Shown here: one piece after another, positions 25,930 through 33,053 of the stretch
Numbering within the stretch: the first letter of the stretch is position 1
How the letters are laid out: each line of letters opens with the position of its first letter
Assembly (NCBI GenBank): GCA_020723165.1
Contig: DYJK01000007.1
Span: forward strand, 1 to 59,378
Length of the DNA: 59,378 bases
DNA from: Melioribacter roseus
GTDB lineage: Bacteria > Bacteroidota > Ignavibacteria > Ignavibacteriales > Melioribacteraceae
Direction: 5' to 3'
Position numbers and translations under genes: made by a program
Notes under the pieces: model-generated
What the model was told of the DNA's origin: nothing
Seen by the model: only the letters and a program-made list of their open reading frames with translations
The model's database searches: none

Positions 25930-26860
25930 TTTTCTTGCTGTCCTTTTCAATTAAATGAATAAATACGTCTTCGAGTGTCGGAATAATTTTTTCGACGCGT
26001 TTTACTTTTATGCCGTGTTTCTCTTGCAATAGATTCGTGATGTTGCTTTCGTTAATCGAACTATCGTTTAGTATCACGTGGATATAATTGCCGAAGATTG
26101 AAGTTTCGCCGACCCATTTTTCTTTTTCTAAAATTTCCAGGCTGTCAACAACGCGTTCGCTTTCGATTTCGAGAATCGGATTTTTGATGTAGTTTGTTTT
26201 AAGCGCCTTGGCATTCCCTTGTGCAATAAGTTTGCCGGCATTGATTAATATGATATCGTTGCAGAATTCCGCTTCGTCCAGATAGTGTGTTGTAACAAGC
26301 ACAGTCGTTCCGCCATCGGAAAGTTCGTTTATCAGACCCCAAAAATTTCTTCGCGAGATCGGATCAACTCCGCTTGTCGGTTCATCGAGAAAAACAATTT
26401 TGGGTTCGTGAATAACCGCCGTTCCAAGCGCCAAACGTTGTTTGATACCGCCGGGCAATGAACTGGTTATTACATTTTCCATCTTTTCTAAGTTCGCAAC
26501 TTTCAGAACCCACTTTTTTCTTTCTTCATATTTTTTTCCGCTCAGCCCGTACACACCGGCAAAGAATCTAATATTCTCGGCAACTGTTAAATCATTGTAC
26601 AAAGAAAATTTTTGCGACATGTAACCGATATTTTTTTTTACCATATCGGGTTCCTTTTTTATGCTGTATCCGCCCACAAGCGCATCGCCGTAAGTTGGTT
26701 CCAATATTGCGATCAACATCCTAATAGTTGTTGATTTACCAGCTCCGTTTGCACCGAGAAATCCGAATATCTCTCCTTGCCGCACACTGAAAGAGACTTG
26801 ATCAACGGCGGTAAACTTGCCGAAGACTTTTGTAAGATTATTTACTTCTATTGCATTCAT
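25919..26860 (-). CDS. ABC efflux ATP-binding protein, canonical-site half (YbhF C-terminal-half-like)
   Basis: 313 residues. Walker A GANGAGKS (36-43), signature LPGGIKQ (135-141, with Pro in place of the usual Ser), Walker B IVFLDEP, and an intact H-loop His192 (TTHYLDEAE). A C-terminal regulatory-type domain follows (about 215-313). E. coli YbhF is a fusion of two such ATPases; here they are separate genes with the TolC gene between them. Its own ATP-binding residues are complete, unlike those of the partner at 28211. The ATG overlaps the TolC stop by one base. Confidence 0.92.
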   Translation of the reverse strand: MNAIEVNNLTKVFGKFTAVDQVSFSVRQGEIFGFLGANGAGKSTTIRMLIAILEPTYGDALVGGYSIKKEPDMVKKNIGYMSQKFSLYNDLTVAENIRFFAGVYGLSGKKYEERKKWVLKVANLEKMENVITSSLPGGIKQRLALGTAVIHEPKIVFLDEPTSGVDPISRRNFWGLINELSDGGTTVLVTTHYLDEAEFCNDIILINAGKLIAQGNAKALKTNYIKNPILEIESERVVDSLEILEKEKWVGETSIFGNYIHVILNDSSINESNITNLLQEKHGIKVKRVEKIIPTLEDVFIHLIEKDSKKNVQ

Positions 26861-28179
26861 TAATAAATAACTCTCCCTAAAGATTTTTCTAATTTCACTT
26901 TGGCAATTCGGAAATCAACTTCTGCGGTTTTCAAATTTGTTTCCGCTTGCAGCTTTGAAGTTTCGGCATCAATCAAATCCGTGCTCGTTGCTAATTGCAA
27001 ATTGTATTTTTCAGAAGTGACGCGATAATTCTCTATCGCTTGTTCCAGCGCATCTTTATTTACTTTTACTTTTTCTTCGAGCTTGTTAAGGTTGAGATAG
27101 TTTGCATAGACTTCCATTTGTATATTTTCTTTAAGTTGATCCAAGCTTGTTTCGAGTTGAATTTTGGTTTGCTCTGCTTGCGACACTTGCGATGATGTGA
27201 GTCCCCAATTCCAAACATCCCAGCTTAACGTAACGCCTAAATCCCAGTTATTATTAAATTCATCTTTCGCCGGTTGAAATCTCGGGTTCGGATTGCTGTA
27301 ATAGTAATTTCCGGTAAGATAAACGGAAGGAAGCCAATTTGATTTTGCCACACTTATATTTTCTTTGCTTGCATCAACACGATATGATAAAGATTTTAAC
27401 TCATGGCGATTTGCAAGTGATTCGTTGATGACATCCGAAAGTTGATAACGATCTGCATTATTATTAGTTAATAATTCATCACCGGCTATTTTTGTTTGTG
27501 CGCCAAGTTCAAAGCCAAGAGCTTTATTAAAAGCGATGCGTGAAATATCAAGATTATTTTCCGCATCGATAAGCATTAGTTTTGTGTTTGCATATTGTAC
27601 TTCCAATTTCAGCAAATCATTTTTTGATACAAGCCCGTTGTCGTAAAAATCTTTTGTGTCTTCAAGATGTTCTTTCATTTGCTGAAGCGTCTGTGCAATT
27701 ACTTTCTTAATCTCTTCGGCTTTGTAGTAATTCCAGTACGAGTTGTAAATATTGAACGCAGTTTCGTTTGCCTCTTTTGAATAATCCAATCCGGATGCAT
27801 TGACATTCAGCTTCGCTGAATTTCTTAACGACAATAATTTGAATCCGGTAAACAAGGGCTGGCTAAAACCGAATTTGAAACTGTAATTATCATAGATCGG
27901 ATCAGAAATTCGAATCGGATTTGGAGAAAAAGGCATTGTTACTTCAAATGCCGGAATATTATCGCTCAAGCGCGTGTAATTTCCCGATAGTTTGAATTGC
28001 GGCAAGAATTGACTTGTAATTTCAGTTAGTTTGGAATCAGCATAGCTCATTTTCGATTTCGAAATTTTGAGATCTTTGCTGTTCCGCAATCCGATTTCCA
28101 AACTTTCTCTTAGCGTTATTACTTTTTCTTGAGCCGCAAGCGAGCCGGCAATAAATATTATGAATAATATTTTTTTCAT
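26860..28179 (-). CDS. TolC-family outer-membrane efflux channel
   Basis: 439 residues, signal peptide (about 1-15, ending SLAAQ), and two OEP repeats: ITLRESLEIGLRNSKDLKISKSK starts the first and SDVINESLANRHELKSLSYR the second. Barrel strands FKLSGNYTRL and SVYLTGNYYY mark the outer-membrane part. It is a different TolC from the one at 13850 and should serve the ABC-2 exporter, since it lies between the two ATPase genes of that system. Confidence 0.92.
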   Translation of the reverse strand: MKKILFIIFIAGSLAAQEKVITLRESLEIGLRNSKDLKISKSKMSYADSKLTEITSQFLPQFKLSGNYTRLSDNIPAFEVTMPFSPNPIRISDPIYDNYSFKFGFSQPLFTGFKLLSLRNSAKLNVNASGLDYSKEANETAFNIYNSYWNYYKAEEIKKVIAQTLQQMKEHLEDTKDFYDNGLVSKNDLLKLEVQYANTKLMLIDAENNLDISRIAFNKALGFELGAQTKIAGDELLTNNNADRYQLSDVINESLANRHELKSLSYRVDASKENISVAKSNWLPSVYLTGNYYYSNPNPRFQPAKDEFNNNWDLGVTLSWDVWNWGLTSSQVSQAEQTKIQLETSLDQLKENIQMEVYANYLNLNKLEEKVKVNKDALEQAIENYRVTSEKYNLQLATSTDLIDAETSKLQAETNLKTAEVDFRIAKVKLEKSLGRVIY

Positions 28180-28210
28180 TTCTATTTCCTTTACAATTTT
28201 TCTTCTTCTG

Positions 28211-29119
28211 TTACTTGCTCATAAAATGAATGAAGACATTCTCCAGCGAAGGAGTGATAATTCTTTTATCTATTTCTGCAATTGAGTTTTCTATAAATAT
28301 TTTTTTGATCAACGTGTAATCATGTTCATAATTCGATACTGCAACGTTCAAGCGGTCGCCGTACATCTGTACTTCAAAACCGGTAGAAGATTTAATCACA
28401 CTGTATGCTGTTCTAACCGGCGAGCAGACAATTTCCAGTATTTGCATGTTCATCGAATCCTTCACATTCTTCGGCGTGTCACAACTAATTATTTTCCCTT
28501 TGTCCATCAATGCAACTCTGTTGCATCTTTCGGCTTCATCGAGATAAGGCGTGGACATGAATATTGTAATACCCTCTTTCAAAAGGTTTGATAAAATTTT
28601 CCAGAAGTCTCTTCTCGAAACCGGATCGACACCGGTTGTTGGCTCATCCAAAAAAATAATTTTAGGTTTGTGAATTAAAGTACAAGCCAATGCAAGTTTC
28701 TGTTTCATTCCGCCGGATAATTTATCGGCAAGCCGATCCCTGAAAGGAGTAAGCCGGGTAAACTCAAGCAGTTCATTTCTTCTTTCATGAAAGTTTTTTA
28801 CTCCGTGTATATCGGCAAAGAATTCGATATTCTCGTCAATTGTTAAATCGCCGTAAAGAGAAAATTTTTGCGATAAGTAACCGACTTCATTTTTTATTAA
28901 ATTTTTTTGGGAAATAAGATCGTATCCCAAAACTTCTGCGGAACCACTTTCGGGATTCAATAAACCGACAAGCATTCTGATTGTGGTTGTTTTTCCAGCG
29001 CCGTCGGGTCCGACCAATCCAAACATTTCACCGCGATTTACATGATAGCTCACACCGTTTACCGCCAACAGTGAGCCGTAACTTTTTTTCAAATCATTTA
29101 TTTTTATAACAGCTTTCAT
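28211..29119 (-). CDS. ABC efflux ATP-binding protein, degenerate-site half (YbhF N-terminal-half-like)
   Basis: 302 residues from the ATG at 29119, preceded by GAGAAGAAG; the frame is open to 29152, overlapping the HlyD gene. Walker A GPDGAGKT (37-44), canonical signature LSGGMKQ (134-140), Walker B IIFLDEP (154-160). The H-loop is altered: MSTPYLDEAE has Pro191 where His is expected, as in the N-terminal half of YbhF-type proteins. It should form a heterodimer with the ATPase at 25919, with one weakened composite site. The C-terminal domain (about 215-302) is of the same type as in its partner. Confidence 0.9.
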   Translation of the reverse strand: MKAVIKINDLKKSYGSLLAVNGVSYHVNRGEMFGLVGPDGAGKTTTIRMLVGLLNPESGSAEVLGYDLISQKNLIKNEVGYLSQKFSLYGDLTIDENIEFFADIHGVKNFHERRNELLEFTRLTPFRDRLADKLSGGMKQKLALACTLIHKPKIIFLDEPTTGVDPVSRRDFWKILSNLLKEGITIFMSTPYLDEAERCNRVALMDKGKIISCDTPKNVKDSMNMQILEIVCSPVRTAYSVIKSSTGFEVQMYGDRLNVAVSNYEHDYTLIKKIFIENSIAEIDKRIITPSLENVFIHFMSK

Positions 29120-29132
29120 CTTCTTCTCATTT

Positions 29133-30098
29133 TTATAAAATGATTTTTGCATCCGCCGGCATGCCGGGTTTTAACTCAAAATTTTTATTACGGATTTCTA
29201 CCTTTACGGCAAACACAAGTTTTGTTCTTTCATCCTGGGTTTGAATATTCTTCGGTGTGAATTCAGCTTCGGGCGAGATATAAGTTACTTTGCCTTCATA
29301 TTTTTTGCCGGGATATGTATCAATTGTTATCTCTGCTTTCTGACCAAGTTTTATTTTCCCTAATTCAACCTCGGAGACATATATAATCAGGTTCACACTT
29401 GATAGATTTGATATCTTCACAAGAGATGACATCGGCGTAACTGTTTCTCCAACTTCAACAAATTTTTTAACTACGAATCCGTTAATAGGCGAAACAACGT
29501 AACTATCCCTGATATTTTTTTTCAGAAGTTCAACGGAAGCAGTGGCTTTTTTCAAATTAGCTTTTGCCTGTTCAATTTCTTCGGGGCGGAAAATTTTTTT
29601 CACCTTTTCATAATTTTCTTTTGCTGCAGTAAATTGAGCCAGCGATATTTGATAACGTGCAGTCATATCTTCGTATTGCTTTTGAGTGATCGCTTTACTT
29701 TCCCACAACTTTGCATATCTTTCAAAATCACTCTTTGCAATTTTCAAATTTGCCTCACTCTGCTTCATAGCTTCTTCGGCTTGCTTAATATCTTCAGTCC
29801 GTGCGCCTTTCATCATTAAATTGAGCTGAGCTTCGGAGATTTGCTCAACAGCAACAGCTTGTTCAAGCTGATATGAAAGCGCTTCCTGATCGATTACCAG
29901 AATTGTGTCGCCGGTAATTACTTGTTCTCCTTCATCGGCAATAATTGATTTTATTTCACCGGCATTTTTCGAACTGATGGTAACATTGGTAGATTCAATT
30001 GTGCCGGTTGCTTCAATTACAGAAGCGTTGTCATTTCCGCTGCACGCATACAATGACAAGAAAAGAAAGAGCAAGGAAATGATTTTAGTTGTTTTCAT
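29133..30098 (-). CDS. HlyD-type periplasmic adaptor lipoprotein (YbhG-like)
   Basis: 321 residues. Lipobox LYAC (Cys19) suggests it is lipid-anchored to the inner membrane rather than held by a helix. Lipoyl half-domain SSKNAGEIKSIIADEGEQV, then a long helical hairpin (about 75-195) with the MKGARTEDIKQAEEAMKQSEANLK repeat style of YbhG/EmrA proteins, second lipoyl half SPINGFVVKKFVEVGE, and a beta-barrel domain to the end. It joins the ABC-2 permeases to TolC. Its start overlaps the end of the TetR gene by 14 bases. Confidence 0.92.
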   Translation of the reverse strand: MKTTKIISLLFLFLSLYACSGNDNASVIEATGTIESTNVTISSKNAGEIKSIIADEGEQVITGDTILVIDQEALSYQLEQAVAVEQISEAQLNLMMKGARTEDIKQAEEAMKQSEANLKIAKSDFERYAKLWESKAITQKQYEDMTARYQISLAQFTAAKENYEKVKKIFRPEEIEQAKANLKKATASVELLKKNIRDSYVVSPINGFVVKKFVEVGETVTPMSSLVKISNLSSVNLIIYVSEVELGKIKLGQKAEITIDTYPGKKYEGKVTYISPEAEFTPKNIQTQDERTKLVFAVKVEIRNKNFELKPGMPADAKIIL

Positions 30099-30735
30099 TT
30101 TTCATCCTTTTATTAATTGCTAATAATTTTTTCCCTTTTTTAGTAAGCAGTCCGTTTACAAGAATATCAAACAAATTCCGGAATACAGCCTGCTGTGAAT
30201 ATTTATTGTGTGTAAGAAAATTTTTATCGATTGAGATATCGAGCGACGAACTGAAAAGCTTTATTATCAGTTCGTTCGAGTAGTCGGCAATTAGATTATG
30301 TTTTTTGGCATGGTTCAACAGAAAATAGAAAAGCGGTATTACTTTCTGTTTTCTAAATAGAACAATTTCCTTCCATAGATTCGGAAATTCTTTTTTAAGA
30401 TTTGCGAGAGACTCTTCATTGAACAAAAAAATGTACTTCTCTATGATCTCCGACAGCTTATATATCTTTTGAATCATCGGACTTTTTTCTTGCAGTAGCA
30501 GAATCAAACCATTAAATGCGTTATTCAACTTTTCAGTTAGCAGCGATCTTACAATTTCTTCTTTGTCGGTAAAAATTTTGTAAATAGTCTTTTTACTAAT
30601 TGCCGTGCCCTGAGCAATCGTATCAAGCGTAAATTTGTGATAGCCCTTTACGTTTAGTTCTTCAAGAACAAAATCACGGATAATTATTTTGTACTGACTA
30701 CTATCTTTTCTCATAAAATTTTTGTTAGTTATCAT
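30085..30735 (-). CDS. TetR-family regulator, second of two
   Basis: 216 residues. N-terminal HTH (about 28-60): TLDTIAQGTAISKKTIYKIFTDKEEIV. The C-terminal ligand-binding part is divergent. The ATG at 30735 sits inside the 20-bp inverted repeat 30724-30743, which is identical to one upstream of the other TetR gene, so binding there would block this gene's own translation start region; ATG 30714 is a less likely alternative. No Shine-Dalgarno site is present. It likely represses the efflux genes downstream in response to a small molecule, in the manner of E. coli CecR/YbiH upstream of ybhGFSR. Confidence 0.88.
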   Translation of the reverse strand: MITNKNFMRKDSSQYKIIIRDFVLEELNVKGYHKFTLDTIAQGTAISKKTIYKIFTDKEEIVRSLLTEKLNNAFNGLILLLQEKSPMIQKIYKLSEIIEKYIFLFNEESLANLKKEFPNLWKEIVLFRKQKVIPLFYFLLNHAKKHNLIADYSNELIIKLFSSSLDISIDKNFLTHNKYSQQAVFRNLFDILVNGLLTKKGKKLLAINKRMKNENN

Positions 30736-30743
30736 TCACTAAC
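30724..30743. promoter_or_regulatory. TetR operator, copy 1, overlapping the start codon of the second TetR gene
   Basis: GTTAGTTATCATTCACTAAC: arms GTTAGT and ACTAAC are perfect inverted repeats around an 8-base centre. The identical 20 bases recur at 31368-31387. The spacing fits a TetR dimer. The start codon of the gene at 30085-30735 lies within it. Confidence 0.8.
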
Positions 30744-30760
30744 TATATAGTTAAAAATTT

Positions 30761-31348
30761 TTATTTCTTCTCTAATAATTTTTCAATTGTCTTCACTGTT
30801 TGTTCACCTCTATCAGCAAGCGAAAAAGAAAATCCGCTCATGCGCCACTCGAGAACAACAAGACGAATAAAGCCAAGAATAACAGTTAAAAGTTCGTCTG
30901 TTTCCAAATCAAGAATTTGATTTTTTGATTTTGCCTCGTCAATAATTAGTTTCATCAATCTTTTTCTCTTCAAAATGATCGTCAACATTTTTTCTCTTAA
31001 TAGTTCACTTTGATTAAAAATGTCCTCAGCAAAAATAATTGATGTCATTTCCGGATTTTTATTCAAGAATTCAAAATGAAATTTTACAAAACATTTTATC
31101 TGATCGATCGGGTTATCATACGTCTTTACATCTTTAAATAGACTTTGATCGAATTCATTGAAGCGACTCAAAATACCAAGTACGATATCCTCCTTGTTCA
31201 AAAAATGCCGGTAAATTGCCGGTTCGCTAATACCTACTTTATTTGCCAATTCTCTAATAGATAATGATTGGTAACCATAATCATGAATTATTTTAATTGC
31301 TTCATTAATAATTAATTTTTGTCTTTCTTCAGTACTTAATCGAGCCAT
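30761..31348 (-). CDS. TetR-family regulator, first of two, head of the efflux operon
   Basis: 195 residues with a textbook N-terminal HTH (about 10-56): IINEAIKIIHDYGYQSLSIRELANKVGISEPAIYRHF. The C-terminal domain resembles TetR_C proteins of the SlmA/AcrR kind. An operator copy (31368-31387) lies 20 bases before its ATG, in the promoter zone, indicating autoregulation. Two TetR proteins in tandem at the head of one exporter operon could respond to two signals or form a cascade. Confidence 0.9.
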   Translation of the reverse strand: MARLSTEERQKLIINEAIKIIHDYGYQSLSIRELANKVGISEPAIYRHFLNKEDIVLGILSRFNEFDQSLFKDVKTYDNPIDQIKCFVKFHFEFLNKNPEMTSIIFAEDIFNQSELLREKMLTIILKRKRLMKLIIDEAKSKNQILDLETDELLTVILGFIRLVVLEWRMSGFSFSLADRGEQTVKTIEKLLEKK

Positions 31349-31367
31349 TTTACTTCTTTTGAGTTAT

Positions 31368-31387
31368 GTTAGTTATCATTCACTAAC
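31368..31387. promoter_or_regulatory. TetR operator, copy 2, in the promoter region of the efflux operon
   Basis: Exact 20-base copy of the inverted repeat at 30724-30743. It ends 20 bases before the first TetR start codon, where a repressor would cover the promoter of the whole operon. Confidence 0.8.
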
Positions 31388-31509
31388 AAAAATAATATAT
31401 AATTATCTTCCTGTCAAGTAAAATTTTTATAGGATTAAAAAATGGCGTGAAAAAAAGTGGAAATATTTAGATAGGATTGATCTCATGTGCATCAGATTAC
31501 AAAGGTATC

Positions 31510-31528
31510 ACCTCAAGTTTGTTGAGGT
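31510..31528. terminator. Short hairpin downstream of the serine hydrolase gene, weak terminator candidate
   Basis: ACCTCAA-gtttg-TTGAGGT is a perfect 7-bp stem with a five-base loop. It lies 33 bases beyond the stop codon of the minus-strand hydrolase gene. No T-run follows on the minus strand, so it may only protect the 3' end. The remaining gap 31388-31560 shows nothing else. Confidence 0.3.
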
Positions 31529-31560
31529 TTAGTTTAAAGAAGTAATGCTATGAAATAAAA

Positions 31561-32871
31561 TTATTTTTTAAGTGCCTGGTAGATTAGTGTTATAAATTTA
31601 GCCCTAATGTTTTCATAACTATTCGGACCTTTTTGAATTACAAGTTGAGCAATAATTTTTTCTTTTGGATCAATCCAGAATAACGAACCAAAGGTTCCGC
31701 CCCAGCCGAATGTACCTTTGGAGAGAAGTATTTGTTTGCTTCCAGCTTCAGATATCACTTCGAATCCCAACCCGAATTTGCCGCCGCCATTTGGAACATA
31801 CAAACTTCCGCTAACTAAATCGCCAATTTGATTTGTACTCATAATTTTAATTGTCTTAGGACCAAGTAATCTTTTACCGTTGTATTCTCCACCGTTGGCG
31901 AGCATTTGCAAAAAAATTGCATAGTCGAAAGCTGTTGAGACCAAACCGCCGCCGCCTGAAAAATATGTACCTTCGGTTTTAGGATAATCCGGGTTAAAGC
32001 CTCCTTTAGAAGGTTTTATCTTTATCAGATGTTTTGTTGAATCTTCGCTGTACAATGTAGCAAGTCTATTAAATTTTTCTTGCGGAAGATAAAAATAAGT
32101 ATCATTCATACCGAGTGGTTTGAATATTCGTTCTTGGAAAAATTGATTTAAGCTCAATCCAGAAATTACTTCTACTAAATATCCCAGCACATCGGTACTT
32201 AATCCATATGTATATTTTTCGCCGGGTTGATGAGACAATGGGAGAGCACCAAGTTTTTTCATTTGGTCTTTAAGCAAAATTTTATCTTCGGTAATCCCCA
32301 TAATAATTCCATTCATGGCAAATATATAATTCATTGCTTTGGATTGCAGCAAAGGGTAGCCAATTCCGGAAGTGTGGGTTAGCAATTCACGAATAGTAAC
32401 CTGGTGTTTTGCTTCAACAGTAGTGTAGGTTGAATCATCTTCGTTGAAAGTATCGATCACTCTTTGATTTTTAAATTCGGGTAAATATTTAGAAACCGGA
32501 TCATCTAGGAGAAATTTTCCTTCTTCGAATAACATCATCACAGCAACGCTTGTAACAGCTTTCGTCTGCGATGCAATTCTAAAAATTGCATCTCTTTTAA
32601 AAGGTTCTTTCGTTTCTATATCATCATAGCCGAAACCTTTGTAATAAATAATTTTCCCATCCCTGGCAATTAAAACGGCTCCACCCTGGCACCATCTGTT
32701 ATCAACATATTCCTTTAAAACATCATCAAGTCTTTCAAGTCTTGCAGATGAAAACCCGGCAGATTCCGGTGAAGCAATTTCCAATATTTTGAATTCTTGA
32801 GAATTATTTTGTGCTTTTTGATTAACAAACAAAAAAAGAAATACAGCAAAGCACGAAATTAGTCTATTCAT
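31561..32871 (-). CDS. Secreted beta-lactamase-family serine hydrolase
   Basis: 436 residues from the ATG at 32871 (GAGG upstream), giving a clean signal peptide MNRLISCFAVFLFLF; the frame extends to 32904 without a ribosome site. Serine-type motif SQTK (S-x-x-K) in FRIASQTKAVTSVAVMMLFEEG, the second motif at KYTYGLSTDVLG, and a third in FGWGGTFGSLFWIDP in place of KTG, a pattern of class C-like esterases and peptidases (EstB type) rather than true beta-lactamases. Probably a periplasmic or extracellular esterase or D-amino-peptidase. Single-gene unit between the efflux operon and the rhamnose cluster. Confidence 0.87.
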   Translation of the reverse strand: MNRLISCFAVFLFLFVNQKAQNNSQEFKILEIASPESAGFSSARLERLDDVLKEYVDNRWCQGGAVLIARDGKIIYYKGFGYDDIETKEPFKRDAIFRIASQTKAVTSVAVMMLFEEGKFLLDDPVSKYLPEFKNQRVIDTFNEDDSTYTTVEAKHQVTIRELLTHTSGIGYPLLQSKAMNYIFAMNGIIMGITEDKILLKDQMKKLGALPLSHQPGEKYTYGLSTDVLGYLVEVISGLSLNQFFQERIFKPLGMNDTYFYLPQEKFNRLATLYSEDSTKHLIKIKPSKGGFNPDYPKTEGTYFSGGGGLVSTAFDYAIFLQMLANGGEYNGKRLLGPKTIKIMSTNQIGDLVSGSLYVPNGGGKFGLGFEVISEAGSKQILLSKGTFGWGGTFGSLFWIDPKEKIIAQLVIQKGPNSYENIRAKFITLIYQALKK

Positions 32872-32945
32872 TTTTACCTCAAATATTTTCACCAATGACT
32901 GCAAATAATATTATTAATATACTTTATGTTGTTCAACAATTAAAA

Positions 32946-32987
32946 AATCAAAAACCCAAGAACATCTTACGACATCCTTGAGTTTTT
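32946..32987 (-). terminator. Intrinsic terminator at the end of the rhamnose polysaccharide cluster
   Basis: On the minus strand AAAAACTCAAG pairs with CTTGGGTTTTT (11 positions, one G-U), followed by further T-rich sequence. It lies about 65 bases beyond the stop codon of the 967-residue hydrolase gene, the last gene of the cluster. Confidence 0.75.
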
Positions 32988-33053
32988 GTTGAGAGGCACC
33001 ATGAAGGATGCACTTTTGCTATTTAAAGCCAAGCCCTACCAAATTTATAACTA

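Noticed and set aside
30724-31387. Repeats as part of a transposon end or CRISPR
   Set aside because: Only two copies, each symmetric and placed at TetR gene starts, and no transposase or spacer pattern nearby.
31561-32871. Antibiotic-resistance beta-lactamase
   Set aside because: The third motif is WGGTFG rather than KTG, as in class C-like esterases; no resistance context.
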